Positions 50,348 to 57,880 are shown, counted from the first letter of the stretch. The stretch: 64,000 bases of DNA from Variovorax sp. PBL-E5 (GCF_901827185.1 NZ_LR594671.1:4366001-4430000); one strand, 5' to 3'. Notes: generated by a model from the letters alone, not told the origin. A program made the numbers and translations.

Positions 50348-51277
50348 CTACGGGGCCAGGGACCCGCTAACGCAGGCCCCCAGCCCCTGCGCCGCTCTTG
50401 CATATCGGGCCATGACGCGAGACGCCTGATGAGGCGGCAGCGAGCGGCAGAGCGCCACCACGCGGGACCACGCCGGATCAGGCACCGTCACCGGCCTCAC
50501 CGAGGCCACAGGAGGCCGAGAAGGCGCCTTACCACGTAGCCAACGGCCGAACGCAACCCACCAAGAGCGAGGCTCCTCAGTAAGGTATCGGCCCTTGACA
50601 TGCCAGGGCGAGAGAACCGAGTGCGAGCCGTGCGCGTAGTCGGCTTTAAAAACCTGTCGGGTGTCATAGCAAGCCTCGATGTCTTTTCCGATGAACGTTG
50701 CACGGTCGGCCACAAGATCCTGCGGATTCAAGCCCATCCGCGAAACAGCCAAGTGAAAGCGCGGCAGGTAGCCAGCTCGATCACCAAAGAGCGCGGAAAT
50801 AATTCCGCCGATGAAAGGAATACGCACCTTGTCGAATCGCGTGTGGCGCACCGTCTGCTCGATGAAGGCTTCACGCAGCTGCTTATCGACCTGGGCGACG
50901 TTCTGCATGATGTAGTAGGTGTCGAAGCCATGCTTGCGCGCATGCGCGAAGTAGTCGAGCAACTCTGCACGATCCTTGTCACCGAAAGAACGGGTGTTGA
51001 GCCACGTCGCCATTTCATCGAGCACCAACGCGCCATTGTTGTCTTCCTCGTAGCTATCGGGATTGCCATGACCGGCCGACAGCAAATCGAAAGCAGTCGG
51101 CTTGTCGGGAACTCGCACGTAGGTCTGCCTCGACATCACGCCGAACATTGGCTCCACGTTGATATCGAGGTTCGTCACCACGAGGCGCTTGCGCTTGAAA
51201 TAGCGATCACGGATGAGCCGCACGGCATTCTTAGACTTGCCCGTGCCCTTCTTCCCAGTGAGCGCGTAGTCGGTCAT
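50348..51277 (-). CDS. Zonular occludens toxin (Zot/pI) assembly ATPase
   Basis: The 309-residue protein starts MTDYALTGKKGTGKSKNAVR, with Walker A GKKGTGKS (8-15) and Walker B ALVLDEMATWLNTRS. The Zot-like middle reads YFAHARKHGFDTYYIMQNVA. pI/Zot drives extrusion of filamentous virions through the inner membrane. I see no clear TM helix in the C-terminal part, unlike most pI proteins. The start overlaps the preceding gene stop (ATGA). Confidence 0.92.
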   Translation of the reverse strand: MTDYALTGKKGTGKSKNAVRLIRDRYFKRKRLVVTNLDINVEPMFGVMSRQTYVRVPDKPTAFDLLSAGHGNPDSYEEDNNGALVLDEMATWLNTRSFGDKDRAELLDYFAHARKHGFDTYYIMQNVAQVDKQLREAFIEQTVRHTRFDKVRIPFIGGIISALFGDRAGYLPRFHLAVSRMGLNPQDLVADRATFIGKDIEACYDTRQVFKADYAHGSHSVLSPWHVKGRYLTEEPRSWWVAFGRWLRGKAPSRPPVASVRPVTVPDPAWSRVVALCRSLPPHQASRVMARYARAAQGLGACVSGSLAP

Positions 51278-51618
51278 TTCGAGAAATTCTCGATGCCGAT
51301 GCGCTTGATCTTCCAGAGCGACGTAGCGATCCAGACCGAGGCAACGCACGACAGCACCGCTTGCGCATTCTGCGGAATGAACATGCCCAGGCCGACCCAC
51401 ATGTACGAGGTCCAACCCCCGCCGCCACTGCCGACCGCCGTCATTCCCGAATAGAGCGACGACACGCAACCGAACACAGCGGCAATAAAGGCAACCGCAG
51501 TAACGATCCACACCGTATAGGAAGCAATGCGCAGCGCCGTTGAGTATGCAAACTGTGTAGCCAACACCCCCGCGAGCCAGCCCGCAAGATTGCCAATGAA
51601 TGTAGCGAGTAACGGCAT
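51274..51618 (-). CDS. Inovirus minor coat protein pVI-like membrane protein
   Basis: The 114-residue protein has three hydrophobic stretches: LLATFIGNLAGWLAGVLATQ, ALRIASYTVWIVTAVAFIAA, and WVGLGMFIPQNAQAVLSCVA. Size, topology and position between pIII-like and Zot genes match pVI (DUF5455), which caps the virion end. It overlaps both neighbours. Confidence 0.75.
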   Translation of the reverse strand: MPLLATFIGNLAGWLAGVLATQFAYSTALRIASYTVWIVTAVAFIAAVFGCVSSLYSGMTAVGSGGGGWTSYMWVGLGMFIPQNAQAVLSCVASVWIATSLWKIKRIGIENFSK

Positions 51619-52982
51619 TAGAAAAAGCTCCTACGGACCATGCCAAGGCATAACCAGAAGCCGGTAGCAGACCAAAGGAATGCCATCAACATCCGAACGC
51701 CATCCACAACATCACACGGGTCCAACGTGCCGAGGTTGTGAGGAAAAACATAGGGCTGACAGGACGCAACAGGCGGTGCCCAAAACAATGACCGGAAGCC
51801 TTCAAGAAAACCCTTGTCAGAGTCGCCCGCCATCGTGCCGCGCGCAGTATCAGAATCGCTTCTCGCCTGATCAAGCCTGTTCTGTGCCACCAAAATATCA
51901 ACAGGCTTCGCATCCGGCGTGCCGGTCTCATCGATCTTGCAAGCCGGTTGGCCCGGCGCCCCGCAGTTCGCTTGTTCTTTGCCAGTCCCGGGGGAGGCAA
52001 CAACACCACCAGTGTTACTCGTGCCAGCGCCTGTACCGGTTCCCGCAGCGGTCCCACCAGCCGAGCCACCAGCGCCCCCGACTGCCGCACCAGCTGGCCC
52101 ACCAGCGTTACTGTTGCCATTGTTCGTGCTAGGCGTACGGCCAGCACTACCACTGCCCGAACCCTCACCACTGGCAGGAATCACACCAGCAGCAGGATTA
52201 CCAGCAATGGGGGGCGTGGTCGGCCGATCCATCGGCGTCGTGGTCACAGGCTTGTCAGCAGTGCCGACGCAAACCGTCTTTCCATTGACCGTGCCAACCG
52301 TGCCAGGACACGCAGGCTCCACCGCATCCGGCTTGATCGATGCAGGTGCCTGCGACGTAGTGCACTCCGAGCCGAGATTCACAGTCGGCATATCAACGGA
52401 ACGCCGATACAAACCCTGCGCGTTCGGCATCTGATCGACGTAGTAGGTAACCCCAGGCCCCGAAATCTGGGCCGATACATTGCACCCACCGTCACACATC
52501 GCGCCACTCGAAGGCGGCGGCGTCACTCCTCCGACCGCAGCCGTGTCCCCCTCATCGGGCGTTCGACTAAAGCCCTGCGTCCAGTTGATTATCGAAGTCT
52601 GACCAGTCTTCGCAGTGCATTGATTCACGTGCGGCACACACGCACTGCCGCTCTGATCGAAACCACTATTACAAGTGCACGTTGTCGTCCCAGTGCTGTT
52701 TGCAGGACACGCGCTGCCGCCTGCAACAACAGAAGCGCTAGGCGCGTGTCCACCATCCGCCGGGGCGTTGTTGTAGCACCGCCCAGCCGTCGACGAATCC
52801 GTATAGACAATGATCGCAGTAAGGCTCTTCTGTGACTTGAAAGCATCACACGCCGCCTGAAGTGAGTCGAACGAACCAACAATCGACGCAGACGTCCACT
52901 GCGGCACAGGCGAAAACGACGCGAACGCACTACCGACGAACCCGAACAACAGCGCAGCAAACAGAAGAATCCGCCTCACCAC
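51618..52982 (-). CDS. Inovirus attachment protein pIII-like minor coat protein
   Basis: The start is GTG 52982, giving 454 residues. It has a signal peptide (VRRILLFAALLFGFVGSAFA), an N-terminal Cys-rich domain (CPANSTGTTTCTCNSGFDQS), a middle domain and a long Gly/Ala/Ser/Thr-rich linker (about 270-345, SGSGSAGRTPSTNNGNSNAG). A C-terminal TM (LMAFLWSATGFWLCLGMV) ends it. This is the pIII architecture for host pilus binding and virion release. Confidence 0.82.
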   Translation of the reverse strand: MVRRILLFAALLFGFVGSAFASFSPVPQWTSASIVGSFDSLQAACDAFKSQKSLTAIIVYTDSSTAGRCYNNAPADGGHAPSASVVAGGSACPANSTGTTTCTCNSGFDQSGSACVPHVNQCTAKTGQTSIINWTQGFSRTPDEGDTAAVGGVTPPPSSGAMCDGGCNVSAQISGPGVTYYVDQMPNAQGLYRRSVDMPTVNLGSECTTSQAPASIKPDAVEPACPGTVGTVNGKTVCVGTADKPVTTTPMDRPTTPPIAGNPAAGVIPASGEGSGSGSAGRTPSTNNGNSNAGGPAGAAVGGAGGSAGGTAAGTGTGAGTSNTGGVVASPGTGKEQANCGAPGQPACKIDETGTPDAKPVDILVAQNRLDQARSDSDTARGTMAGDSDKGFLEGFRSLFWAPPVASCQPYVFPHNLGTLDPCDVVDGVRMLMAFLWSATGFWLCLGMVRRSFF

Positions 52983-53119
52983 ACTTCACTCCCACATTGC
53001 CCAATGACCGTACCGCAACGACGGACCTTCTCAAGCACCCAATCGCCGCTATCACGATGTACTGCAAGCGCACAGCCGCAGAGCCCGAGAACAACGAAAA
53101 GAATTGCAAGCCGCTCCAT
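52976..53119 (-). CDS. Small inovirus exported protein (47 aa)
   Basis: ATG 53119 starts MERLAILFVVLGLCGCALAV, a signal or lipoprotein-like segment (LCGC), then HRDSGDWVLEKVRRCGTVIG. Its stop overlaps the pIII-like start. The tight gene order supports it as real. Likely a minor virion or periplasmic component. Confidence 0.55.
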   Translation of the reverse strand: MERLAILFVVLGLCGCALAVHRDSGDWVLEKVRRCGTVIGQCGSEVW

Positions 53120-53180
53120 GATTCCCTCCTCAGATGGTTTCCAGAAGGCGGCACGCCGCCCTCCAGGGACCACCCGAAGA

Positions 53181-53411
53181 TCAGGCTGCGCCGCGACCGC
53201 GCTTGATCCACTTCACGGCCACCAGCACGGTCACCGCCGTCAAGGCAAGGCCATACATCACAGGACCGTAGCCGGTGTTGCCCGTGCTGAGCGTGGTCAG
53301 CGCAGCAGCCGCATCGGTCGGATCGGCAGCGAAGGCCGAGACACCCGAACCGATTGCGAGAGCCGCAGCCGAAGCGCGGGTTGCGAAACGCGAGAAACGT
53401 TGCTTGTTCAT
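53181..53411 (-). CDS. Inovirus major coat protein pVIII-like
   Basis: The 76-residue protein starts MNKQRFSRFATRASAAALAI and has a cleavable signal peptide (to about residue 28, SAFAA). The mature part has an acidic N-terminus (DPTDAAAALTTLSTG), one TM (VMYGLALTAVTVLVAVKWI) and a basic end KRGRGAA that contacts DNA. This is the classic major-coat layout. Confidence 0.85.
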   Translation of the reverse strand: MNKQRFSRFATRASAAALAIGSGVSAFAADPTDAAAALTTLSTGNTGYGPVMYGLALTAVTVLVAVKWIKRGRGAA

Positions 53412-53501
53412 TTCGAACTCCAAAACATGCCCCGGTGCGAGGGCGGGATTGCACCGGAAAGCCCTCGGTGTCTCACGACGATCAAGGGCTATCCGTTGAA
53501 A

Positions 53502-53606
53502 TCACGCAGCGGTGTACGCGCTCCTGATCATGGAAACTTGCCACGCCAATACGTAGCCAGCCGCCCAGGCAGCGAGATAGAAAGCAACATGCGTCGTCAT
53601 TTGCAT
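53502..53606 (-). CDS. Tiny inovirus membrane protein (34 aa, pVII/pIX-like)
   Basis: ATG 53606 encodes MQMTTHVAFYLAAWAAGYVL, a single TM followed by AWQVSMIRSAYTAA. Ff phages have minor coat proteins pVII and pIX of about 32-33 residues at the same kind of position. It overlaps the preceding gene by 10 bp. Below common ORF cut-offs. Confidence 0.55.
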   Translation of the reverse strand: MQMTTHVAFYLAAWAAGYVLAWQVSMIRSAYTAA

Positions 53607-53752
53607 TTCTCCGAACAGGGTTTGAAGTCGCCGCCAATCGACGAAACCGCCGTCTTCGGCGCCGCCCACGGATTGGTGACAGAACGCGCACCGAGATACG
53701 CGCCATAGAGCACGGCGAGAAAGATCACCCAGGCGATAACTCGGCCTTTCAT
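53597..53752 (-). CDS. Small inovirus membrane protein (51 aa)
   Basis: ATG 53752 encodes MKGRVIAWVIFLAVLYGAYL (TM) followed by GARSVTNPWAAPKTAVSSIG and a C-x3-C end. It overlaps its upstream neighbour as ATGA and its downstream neighbour by 10 bp, so it is embedded in the operon. Probable minor coat or assembly protein. Confidence 0.6.
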   Translation of the reverse strand: MKGRVIAWVIFLAVLYGAYLGARSVTNPWAAPKTAVSSIGGDFKPCSEKCK

Positions 53753-53847
53753 TTCCAGGTCCCACAGACGAAGCCCACGCCGTAGCACGCGACCACAGCG
53801 AAGGCGTTCAAGATCGCCGTAATCTGATCGAACTGAACATCAGTCAT
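53749..53847 (-). CDS. Tiny inovirus membrane protein (32 aa)
   Basis: ATG 53847 encodes MTDVQFDQITAILNAFAVVA, a hydrophobic helix ending in CYGVGFVCGTWK. The size equals pVII or pIX. ATGA overlap with the next gene and GAGG upstream support translation. Together with the 34- and 51-residue genes it forms a cluster of small coat-like proteins. Confidence 0.58.
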   Translation of the reverse strand: MTDVQFDQITAILNAFAVVACYGVGFVCGTWK

Positions 53848-53856
53848 TGCACCTCC

Positions 53857-54867
53857 TCAATGGACCACCATGGGCCGGTCAGAGAACCACGAGAAGGGAC
53901 CAGCGGCCTCGATACTTCGCGGCGTAGTCCGCACTCGGATAAAGCTAGAAAAACCGCCGCCTGTTGGTGCGAACTCAGATTCAAGAAGCTGCCCCGTCGA
54001 ATCATTGAGGTAGCCGCCTCCCGTCGCAGGCTTGAAACGGTCGTTGACCGAAGCATTGCCCTGCACATAAGCAGGCCACAGAACCCAGCGCTTAAAAGCA
54101 GCCCCAGGAGCATCCAAACCCCCGATACCGTAAATGCGTGCTCCACGTGGAAACCCTCCGATGGTTTTGCTGTCCGGCTTACTGGCGTACTTCATGAGGT
54201 AGCCAATAGGCTTGTCAGCCTTCTTCGTGTTGGTGGAGCCATGAGGCCACCAGCCCTTTTTGTCCGCGAAGGGCATGCGTACCCCTGGCGGCAGGAAAAA
54301 AATCGCGTGGTAGTGGATGACGCCCCGTCCCTGGCCGTCTGCACGATGCTTGCCATCCTGAATCTCTGCGACCCAGGTGTAGCGAAGACGCTGACCTGGG
54401 CAACGCTTCGCGAACCAGAGACGCACAGCACGGATGTAGTCGCTGATGTGGCGCGGCTTCCATTGCTCGTTGCCGAAACGGTAGGTGTTGGTCACCATGA
54501 CGTTGTTCTGCCCGTCGCCCTCGCCGAGGTTGATGAGGCACTTCGCGCCCACGCCAACGGCCTTGCGAAGGCGAGTGACCCGGGCCTGCGCCCGGTCGAT
54601 GGTTATGCATTGCTCCGTCCACCGCATGGCGGTTGGCAAAGCAGCAAAACCACTTGTTGATACTGAGACAAGCCCGCGCGCTGCGCGCGCCTCAGCAGAC
54701 TCCCCATCGGCGACGAATTGACGTGCCGAGAAACCGCGCAGCGCTTCGACGGACGCGACACGAGCGGCCTCGACCTGTGCCTGATGAGCACCAACGTAAT
54801 GACGGCCAAGATGCGCCGCGAACTGCGGGCCGGCGTCAGGCTTGATGGGGCCAACGAGGTAGCTCAT
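53857..54867 (-). CDS. Rolling-circle replication initiator (HUH endonuclease, inovirus pII-like)
   Basis: The start ATG 54867 overlaps the previous stop (ATGA), giving 336 residues. The HUH metal motif is H185-Y-H187 in RGVIHYHAIFFLP. The catalytic Tyr motif is PIGYLMKYASK (Y223, Y227). This is the layout of rolling-circle Rep proteins, which nick the phage origin. The upstream part (about 70-180) has the family's conserved strands (INLGEGDGQNNVMVTNTYRF). Confidence 0.85.
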   Translation of the reverse strand: MSYLVGPIKPDAGPQFAAHLGRHYVGAHQAQVEAARVASVEALRGFSARQFVADGESAEARAARGLVSVSTSGFAALPTAMRWTEQCITIDRAQARVTRLRKAVGVGAKCLINLGEGDGQNNVMVTNTYRFGNEQWKPRHISDYIRAVRLWFAKRCPGQRLRYTWVAEIQDGKHRADGQGRGVIHYHAIFFLPPGVRMPFADKKGWWPHGSTNTKKADKPIGYLMKYASKPDSKTIGGFPRGARIYGIGGLDAPGAAFKRWVLWPAYVQGNASVNDRFKPATGGGYLNDSTGQLLESEFAPTGGGFSSFIRVRTTPRSIEAAGPFSWFSDRPMVVH

Positions 54868-55505
54868 GCTTGCGCCCACGCTTTGAATGCCGCACGTTTT
54901 GCGGCGGCACCTGCTACCAGGTCGGTGTAACTGTCAACGTCCTGGCTCGACGTAACAGCGCAGCCAGGTCGGAGTAACACGGAGCCGGCGCACTTGCGAG
55001 CGATGCCCAGGAGGAACTCGGCAAAACGCGGCGGCGTGCGCTCACGATCTGCTGGCGACAGGCGCATGGTCCGCCCGGCAGCTCGGTGTAACTGGACAGG
55101 CAACTCACCGATATCTGCGCGAGTGCATCCGACGATGTAGAGATAGGTCGGCTTCGGAGCGGGATGACCCCACCATCCTTGATCGACCACGAGCGTGAAG
55201 CCGCCGAACTCATCGCATCCTTGCGCAACTCGGGGTAACTGCTTTGCCGCCCACAGCTTGGACCCGACAGGATGTTCCAGAACGCCACCGCAGCGGCGCA
55301 CCGTGTCCACAGCAAACAGGGCCAACGCCTTCTCGTCGGGCCGTGGCTTCGCGAGGTGCGACAAACGACCCCATCCACGGCAAGGCGGATGCGCGATAAC
55401 CGGTCCTGGCTCGGTGTAACTGCGGGCATCCCGCTTCGCATCCCAGCAATCGACGCCCAGCTCGAAGTAACAGGAATCCGAACGCACAAACAAAGCGGCG
55501 ACCAT
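54864..55505 (-). CDS. HPPC-motif inovirus protein of unknown function
   Basis: The 213-residue protein starts MVAALFVRSDSCYFELGVDC and contains GPVIAHPPCRGWGRLSHLAK, then RRCGGVLEHPVGSKLW. The PPC dipeptide context and the FxLGVDxWD opening resemble phage proteins sometimes called methyltransferase-like, but no SAM-binding GxGxG loop is visible. The coding DNA holds seven TCGNNGTAAC repeats in all three frames. It overlaps both neighbours. Confidence 0.6.
   Translation of the reverse strand: MVAALFVRSDSCYFELGVDCWDAKRDARSYTEPGPVIAHPPCRGWGRLSHLAKPRPDEKALALFAVDTVRRCGGVLEHPVGSKLWAAKQLPRVAQGCDEFGGFTLVVDQGWWGHPAPKPTYLYIVGCTRADIGELPVQLHRAAGRTMRLSPADRERTPPRFAEFLLGIARKCAGSVLLRPGCAVTSSQDVDSYTDLVAGAAAKRAAFKAWAQA
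54922..55473 (-). repeat. Seven dispersed copies of a TCGNNGTAAC motif
   Basis: On the plus strand: TCGGTGTAACTG (54922), TCGACGTAACAG (54947), TCGGAGTAACAC (54969), TCGGTGTAACTG (55083), TCGGGGTAACTG (55230), TCGGTGTAACTG (55411) and TCGAAGTAACAG (55462). All have the same orientation. Relative to the overlapping gene they fall in all three reading frames, so they are not a protein repeat. Confidence 0.85.
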
Positions 55506-55657
55506 CAGAACGGCCCGCCAGCAATGAGGTATTGCGCCTCGAAGCGCAGCCGATCCGCCATGCTCTGCTCATAGGGCGACAGCGAGCGAAGGTGCTCACC
55601 GTCCCGGCCTTCGAGCCAGTAGCGCAGGCGCAGGAAGTTGCGGGCTTCGTTGCTCAC
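55505..55657 (-). CDS. Small inovirus protein (50 aa)
   Basis: GTG 55657 opens VSNEARNFLRLRYWLEGRDG and ends AQYLIAGGPF at TGA, which overlaps the start of the next gene. The protein is helical and charged (EHLRSLSPYEQSMADRLRFE). Its place in the chain of overlapping genes supports translation. Function unknown. Confidence 0.5.
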   Translation of the reverse strand: MSNEARNFLRLRYWLEGRDGEHLRSLSPYEQSMADRLRFEAQYLIAGGPF

Positions 55658-55839
55658 AGCTGGCTCCCAAGCGACCGCACGCACTGCTCGGCAATGCCCT
55701 GATAGGTCACAACATCGTCAACTCGCGACACGAACTCGAAGCCACAAAGCAGCGCCCACGCCAGGATGGCCGTACCCATGCTCAGGTTGCAGAACAACCG
55801 GGACAGGTCGACAAGCCGCTCCAATCGTTCGGCCGTCAC
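55654..55839 (-). CDS. Small single-TM inovirus protein (61 aa)
   Basis: The protein MTAERLERLVDLSRLFCNLS has one TM (MGTAILAWALLCGFEFVS) and a short C-terminal tail. It overlaps both neighbours by 4 bp. It may be a minor coat or regulatory membrane protein. No family assigned. Confidence 0.58.
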   Translation of the reverse strand: MTAERLERLVDLSRLFCNLSMGTAILAWALLCGFEFVSRVDDVVTYQGIAEQCVRSLGSQL

Positions 55840-56072
55840 AACAGGCGCTCCAGATCAAGGAAGATCGCGCAGACCAGCCACGCGCGATAGGCCTTGACGG
55901 CCTGCCGTTCGGCTTCGTCACGTGCGCCAGGACACGCGGCGACATCCCAAAATTCAGCAGCGTCCAACGCCCTCTCAAGCGTGGACGCATGCGTAGACAT
56001 GAGGCGAAGCGCATCGGGCGCATCGGGCTCGAACAGCGCCAGCTGATCGAGGTTCAGGGCATCGCGCTTCAC
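55836..56072 (-). CDS. Hypothetical inovirus protein (78 aa)
   Basis: The protein MKRDALNLDQLALFEPDAPD continues ALRLMSTHASTLERALDAAE and ERQAVKAYRAWLVCAIFLDL. It is mostly helical and overlaps neighbours by 4 bp on each side. It lies in the replication half of the prophage. Function unknown. Confidence 0.55.
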   Translation of the reverse strand: MKRDALNLDQLALFEPDAPDALRLMSTHASTLERALDAAEFWDVAACPGARDEAERQAVKAYRAWLVCAIFLDLERLL

Positions 56073-56263
56073 AGGTCTTGCCCCGTGACGGCGACGCCGT
56101 TTTTCAGGTACGTCAGATCAATGCACGATTGACCAGACTCAGCGCTCGCCTCGACCTGCACGCCATCGAAACCTTCTTCGATAGCAGCACGCAGAATCGC
56201 GAGCATGGCGCCTTCAAGCAGGGCGAGCCGCCCGGCTTGGAGCGCTTCGGGAGCGGCGTGCAT
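56069..56263 (-). CDS. Hypothetical inovirus protein (64 aa)
   Basis: ATG 56263 opens MHAAPEALQAGRLALLEGAM and ends DLTYLKNGVAVTGQDL. It lies 10 bp after the ssDNA-binding protein gene and overlaps the next by 4 bp. Small, acidic, no motif. A longer upstream frame overlapping the ssDNA-binding gene is rejected. Confidence 0.52.
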   Translation of the reverse strand: MHAAPEALQAGRLALLEGAMLAILRAAIEEGFDGVQVEASAESGQSCIDLTYLKNGVAVTGQDL

Positions 56264-56273
56264 GGTGCACCCC

Positions 56274-56582
56274 TCAAGCAGCTTGCTTTGCGGGCGCCGC
56301 TGCGCGAACGAGACGCGGAGCCACCGCGAGTTTCCCGTCCGCCACGTAGATGCTCGAAGGGTGCAGGACGTACTCGCCAGGAGCGTAGAACAGCGCAGCG
56401 CCGTCCTTCGGGTCCTTGTCGAGAATGACTTCCACTTTCGTGGGGTACGGGTCCGGCTGGCCCGCACGGTTGAACAGATGCAGCCAAACCCACTGAAAAT
56501 GCATGTCGTAGGCTTTGCCGGTAGCCTTCGAGTTGCCGCTCATGTGGCGAACGGTGGGATCGGTGACGGTAACTTTGATCAT
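56274..56582 (-). CDS. Inovirus single-stranded DNA-binding protein (gpV-like)
   Basis: From ATG 56582 the 102-residue protein reads MIKVTVTDPTVRHMSGNSKA. It matches the helix-destabilising protein pattern: aromatic HFQWVWLHLFNRAGQPDPYP, TKVEVILDKDPKDGAALFYA, PGEYVLHPSSIYVADGKLAV. gpV coats phage ssDNA before packaging and represses pII translation in Ff phages. First gene of the leftward inovirus transcript. Confidence 0.78.
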   Translation of the reverse strand: MIKVTVTDPTVRHMSGNSKATGKAYDMHFQWVWLHLFNRAGQPDPYPTKVEVILDKDPKDGAALFYAPGEYVLHPSSIYVADGKLAVAPRLVRAAAPAKQAA

Positions 56583-56598
56583 GGTGGCTCCTATGGAA

Positions 56599-56617
56599 TG
56601 CAAACACCTTGTTTGCA
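56599..56617. promoter_or_regulatory. Inovirus operator 1
   Basis: TGCAAAC-ACCTT-GTTTGCA, 7-bp arms with a 5-bp centre, 17 bp upstream of the gpV-like start. It has the same length and outer TGCA half-site as operator 2. A TTGCAA (56647-56652) with a 17-bp spacer to TAGGCT could be the leftward promoter between the two operators. Confidence 0.6.
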
Positions 56618-56665
56618 CGCCGGAGCCTAAGATGCATTCACTCTGTTTGCAACAATTTTGTACCT

Positions 56666-56684
56666 TGCACACAGATTGTGTGCA
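56666..56684. promoter_or_regulatory. Inovirus operator 2
   Basis: TGCACAC-AGATT-GTGTGCA, identical geometry to operator 1 (7 + 5 + 7). Single half-sites TTTGCAA and TGCAAAC lie at about 56646 and 56685. It lies 28 bp before the divergent regulator start, so a bound repressor could control both directions. Confidence 0.6.
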
Positions 56685-56711
56685 TGCAAACAACATGTAG
56701 GATTCACTGAT

Positions 56712-56975
56712 ATGCAAAACACCATGAACCTGCTAGATGCGGCGCTTTCGCAGCAACCCGCGCCCTACTGGCACGAACGGCTCAAGCTATCCCGCAACGC
56801 GCTGCATACCGCAAAGACCCGAGGCCACTTGAGCCCAGCAATCGCCGGCGCTTTGGCAGAAGAGCTCGGCGAGGACGCCCGGGACTGGATCGTGGTCGCG
56901 GCGCTGGAATCCGAACGTGACAGTGCATGCAAAACGCGCATGATCAAGCGCATTGCCTCCGTCACAAAACGGTAA
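56712..56975 (+). CDS. DUF3693-type phage regulator
   Basis: The 87-residue protein starts MQNTMNLLDAALSQQPAPYW. It has the DUF3693 pattern: HERLKLSRNALHTAKTRGHL, SPAIAGALAEELGEDARDWI, then VVAALESERDSACKT. The helix-turn-helix-like part suits DNA binding, and it is the only gene read rightward in the prophage, facing the palindromic operators. Likely the lysogeny or copy-control repressor. Confidence 0.75.
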   Translation: MQNTMNLLDAALSQQPAPYWHERLKLSRNALHTAKTRGHLSPAIAGALAEELGEDARDWIVVAALESERDSACKTRMIKRIASVTKR

Positions 56976-56982
56976 TTTGTAG

Positions 56983-57879
56983 ATGACCTCCTGCTTTCGG
57001 CATGTCGCACTCATAGGTAAATACCAGGCCTCCGGCGCCCGGGCGCAGTGCGGCGCGCTGGACAACGTCATGGAAAGCATCGGCGTCTTCCTGGAATCGC
57101 AAGGCTGCGAGGTTTTCGTCGAGCAATCGCATGCCGACGACGTCGAGACGAGCCGCTACGCGGCGCTCACGGTCGAGGAGATCGGCCAACGATGCGATCT
57201 GGGCCTGGTGGTCGGCGGCGATGGCACCATGCTCGGCATCGGGCGCCAGCTTGCGCCGTACGGCGTACCGCTGATCGGCATCAATCGCGGCCGGCTCGGC
57301 TTCATCACCGATATTTCGCTGGACAACTACCAGGCGACCTTGATTCCGATGCTGGCCGGGGAGTACGAGGAAGACCATCGCAGCCTCATGCATGCGCAGG
57401 TGATGCGCGACGGCGCTTCGGTGTTCGACGCACTCGCCATGAACGACGTGGTCGTCAATCGCGGCGCGACCTCGGGCATGGTGGAGTTGCGGGTCTCGGT
57501 GGGCCGCCACTTCGTGGCCAATCAGCGAGCCGACGGGTTGATCATCGCCTCCCCCACGGGTTCGACGGCCTACGCGTTGTCCGCGGGCGGTCCGTTGCTG
57601 CACCCTGCGGTTCCCGGCTGGGTGCTGGTGCCGATCGCGCCGCACACGCTGTCGAACCGTCCGATCCTGCTGCCGGACGCGGACGAGGTCTCGATCGAGC
57701 TGGTCGGCGGGCGCGATGCGAGCGCCAATTTCGACATGCAGTCGCTGGCGTCGCTGGCCATCGGCGATTGCGTGGTCGTGCGGCGTTCCGAGAGCCGTGC
57801 CCGCTTTCTGCATCCGAAGGGCTGGAGCTACTTCGACACGCTGCGCAAGAAACTGCATTGGAACGAAGGAGGTTCCTGA
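56983..57879 (+). CDS. nadK: NAD kinase
   Basis: The 298-residue protein starts [20 protein letters not shown]. It has the [11 protein letters not shown] motif, [13 protein letters not shown], the NDVVVNRG signature and the glycine-rich [14 protein letters not shown]. It makes NADP from NAD with ATP. The gene begins 7 bp after the prophage regulator, so its original promoter is probably displaced or supplied by phage DNA. Confidence 0.96.
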   Translation: MTSCFRHVALIGKYQASGARAQCGALDNVMESIGVFLESQGCEVFVEQSHADDVETSRYAALTVEEIGQRCDLGLVVGGDGTMLGIGRQLAPYGVPLIGINRGRLGFITDISLDNYQATLIPMLAGEYEEDHRSLMHAQVMRDGASVFDALAMNDVVVNRGATSGMVELRVSVGRHFVANQRADGLIIASPTGSTAYALSAGGPLLHPAVPGWVLVPIAPHTLSNRPILLPDADEVSIELVGGRDASANFDMQSLASLAIGDCVVVRRSESRARFLHPKGWSYFDTLRKKLHWNEGGS

Positions 57880-57880
57880 C

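Larger units (their letters stand above)
49439..56975. mobile_element. Filamentous phage (Inoviridae) prophage between hrcA and nadK
   Basis: The module order is recombinase, Zot, pVI-, pIII- and pVIII-like proteins, tiny membrane proteins, HUH replication protein, several small genes, gpV-like protein and a divergent regulator. It is about 7.5 kb, the usual inovirus size, and looks complete except for a secretin, which such phages take from the host. It separates hrcA from nadK. Exact attachment sites were not found. Confidence 0.88.
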
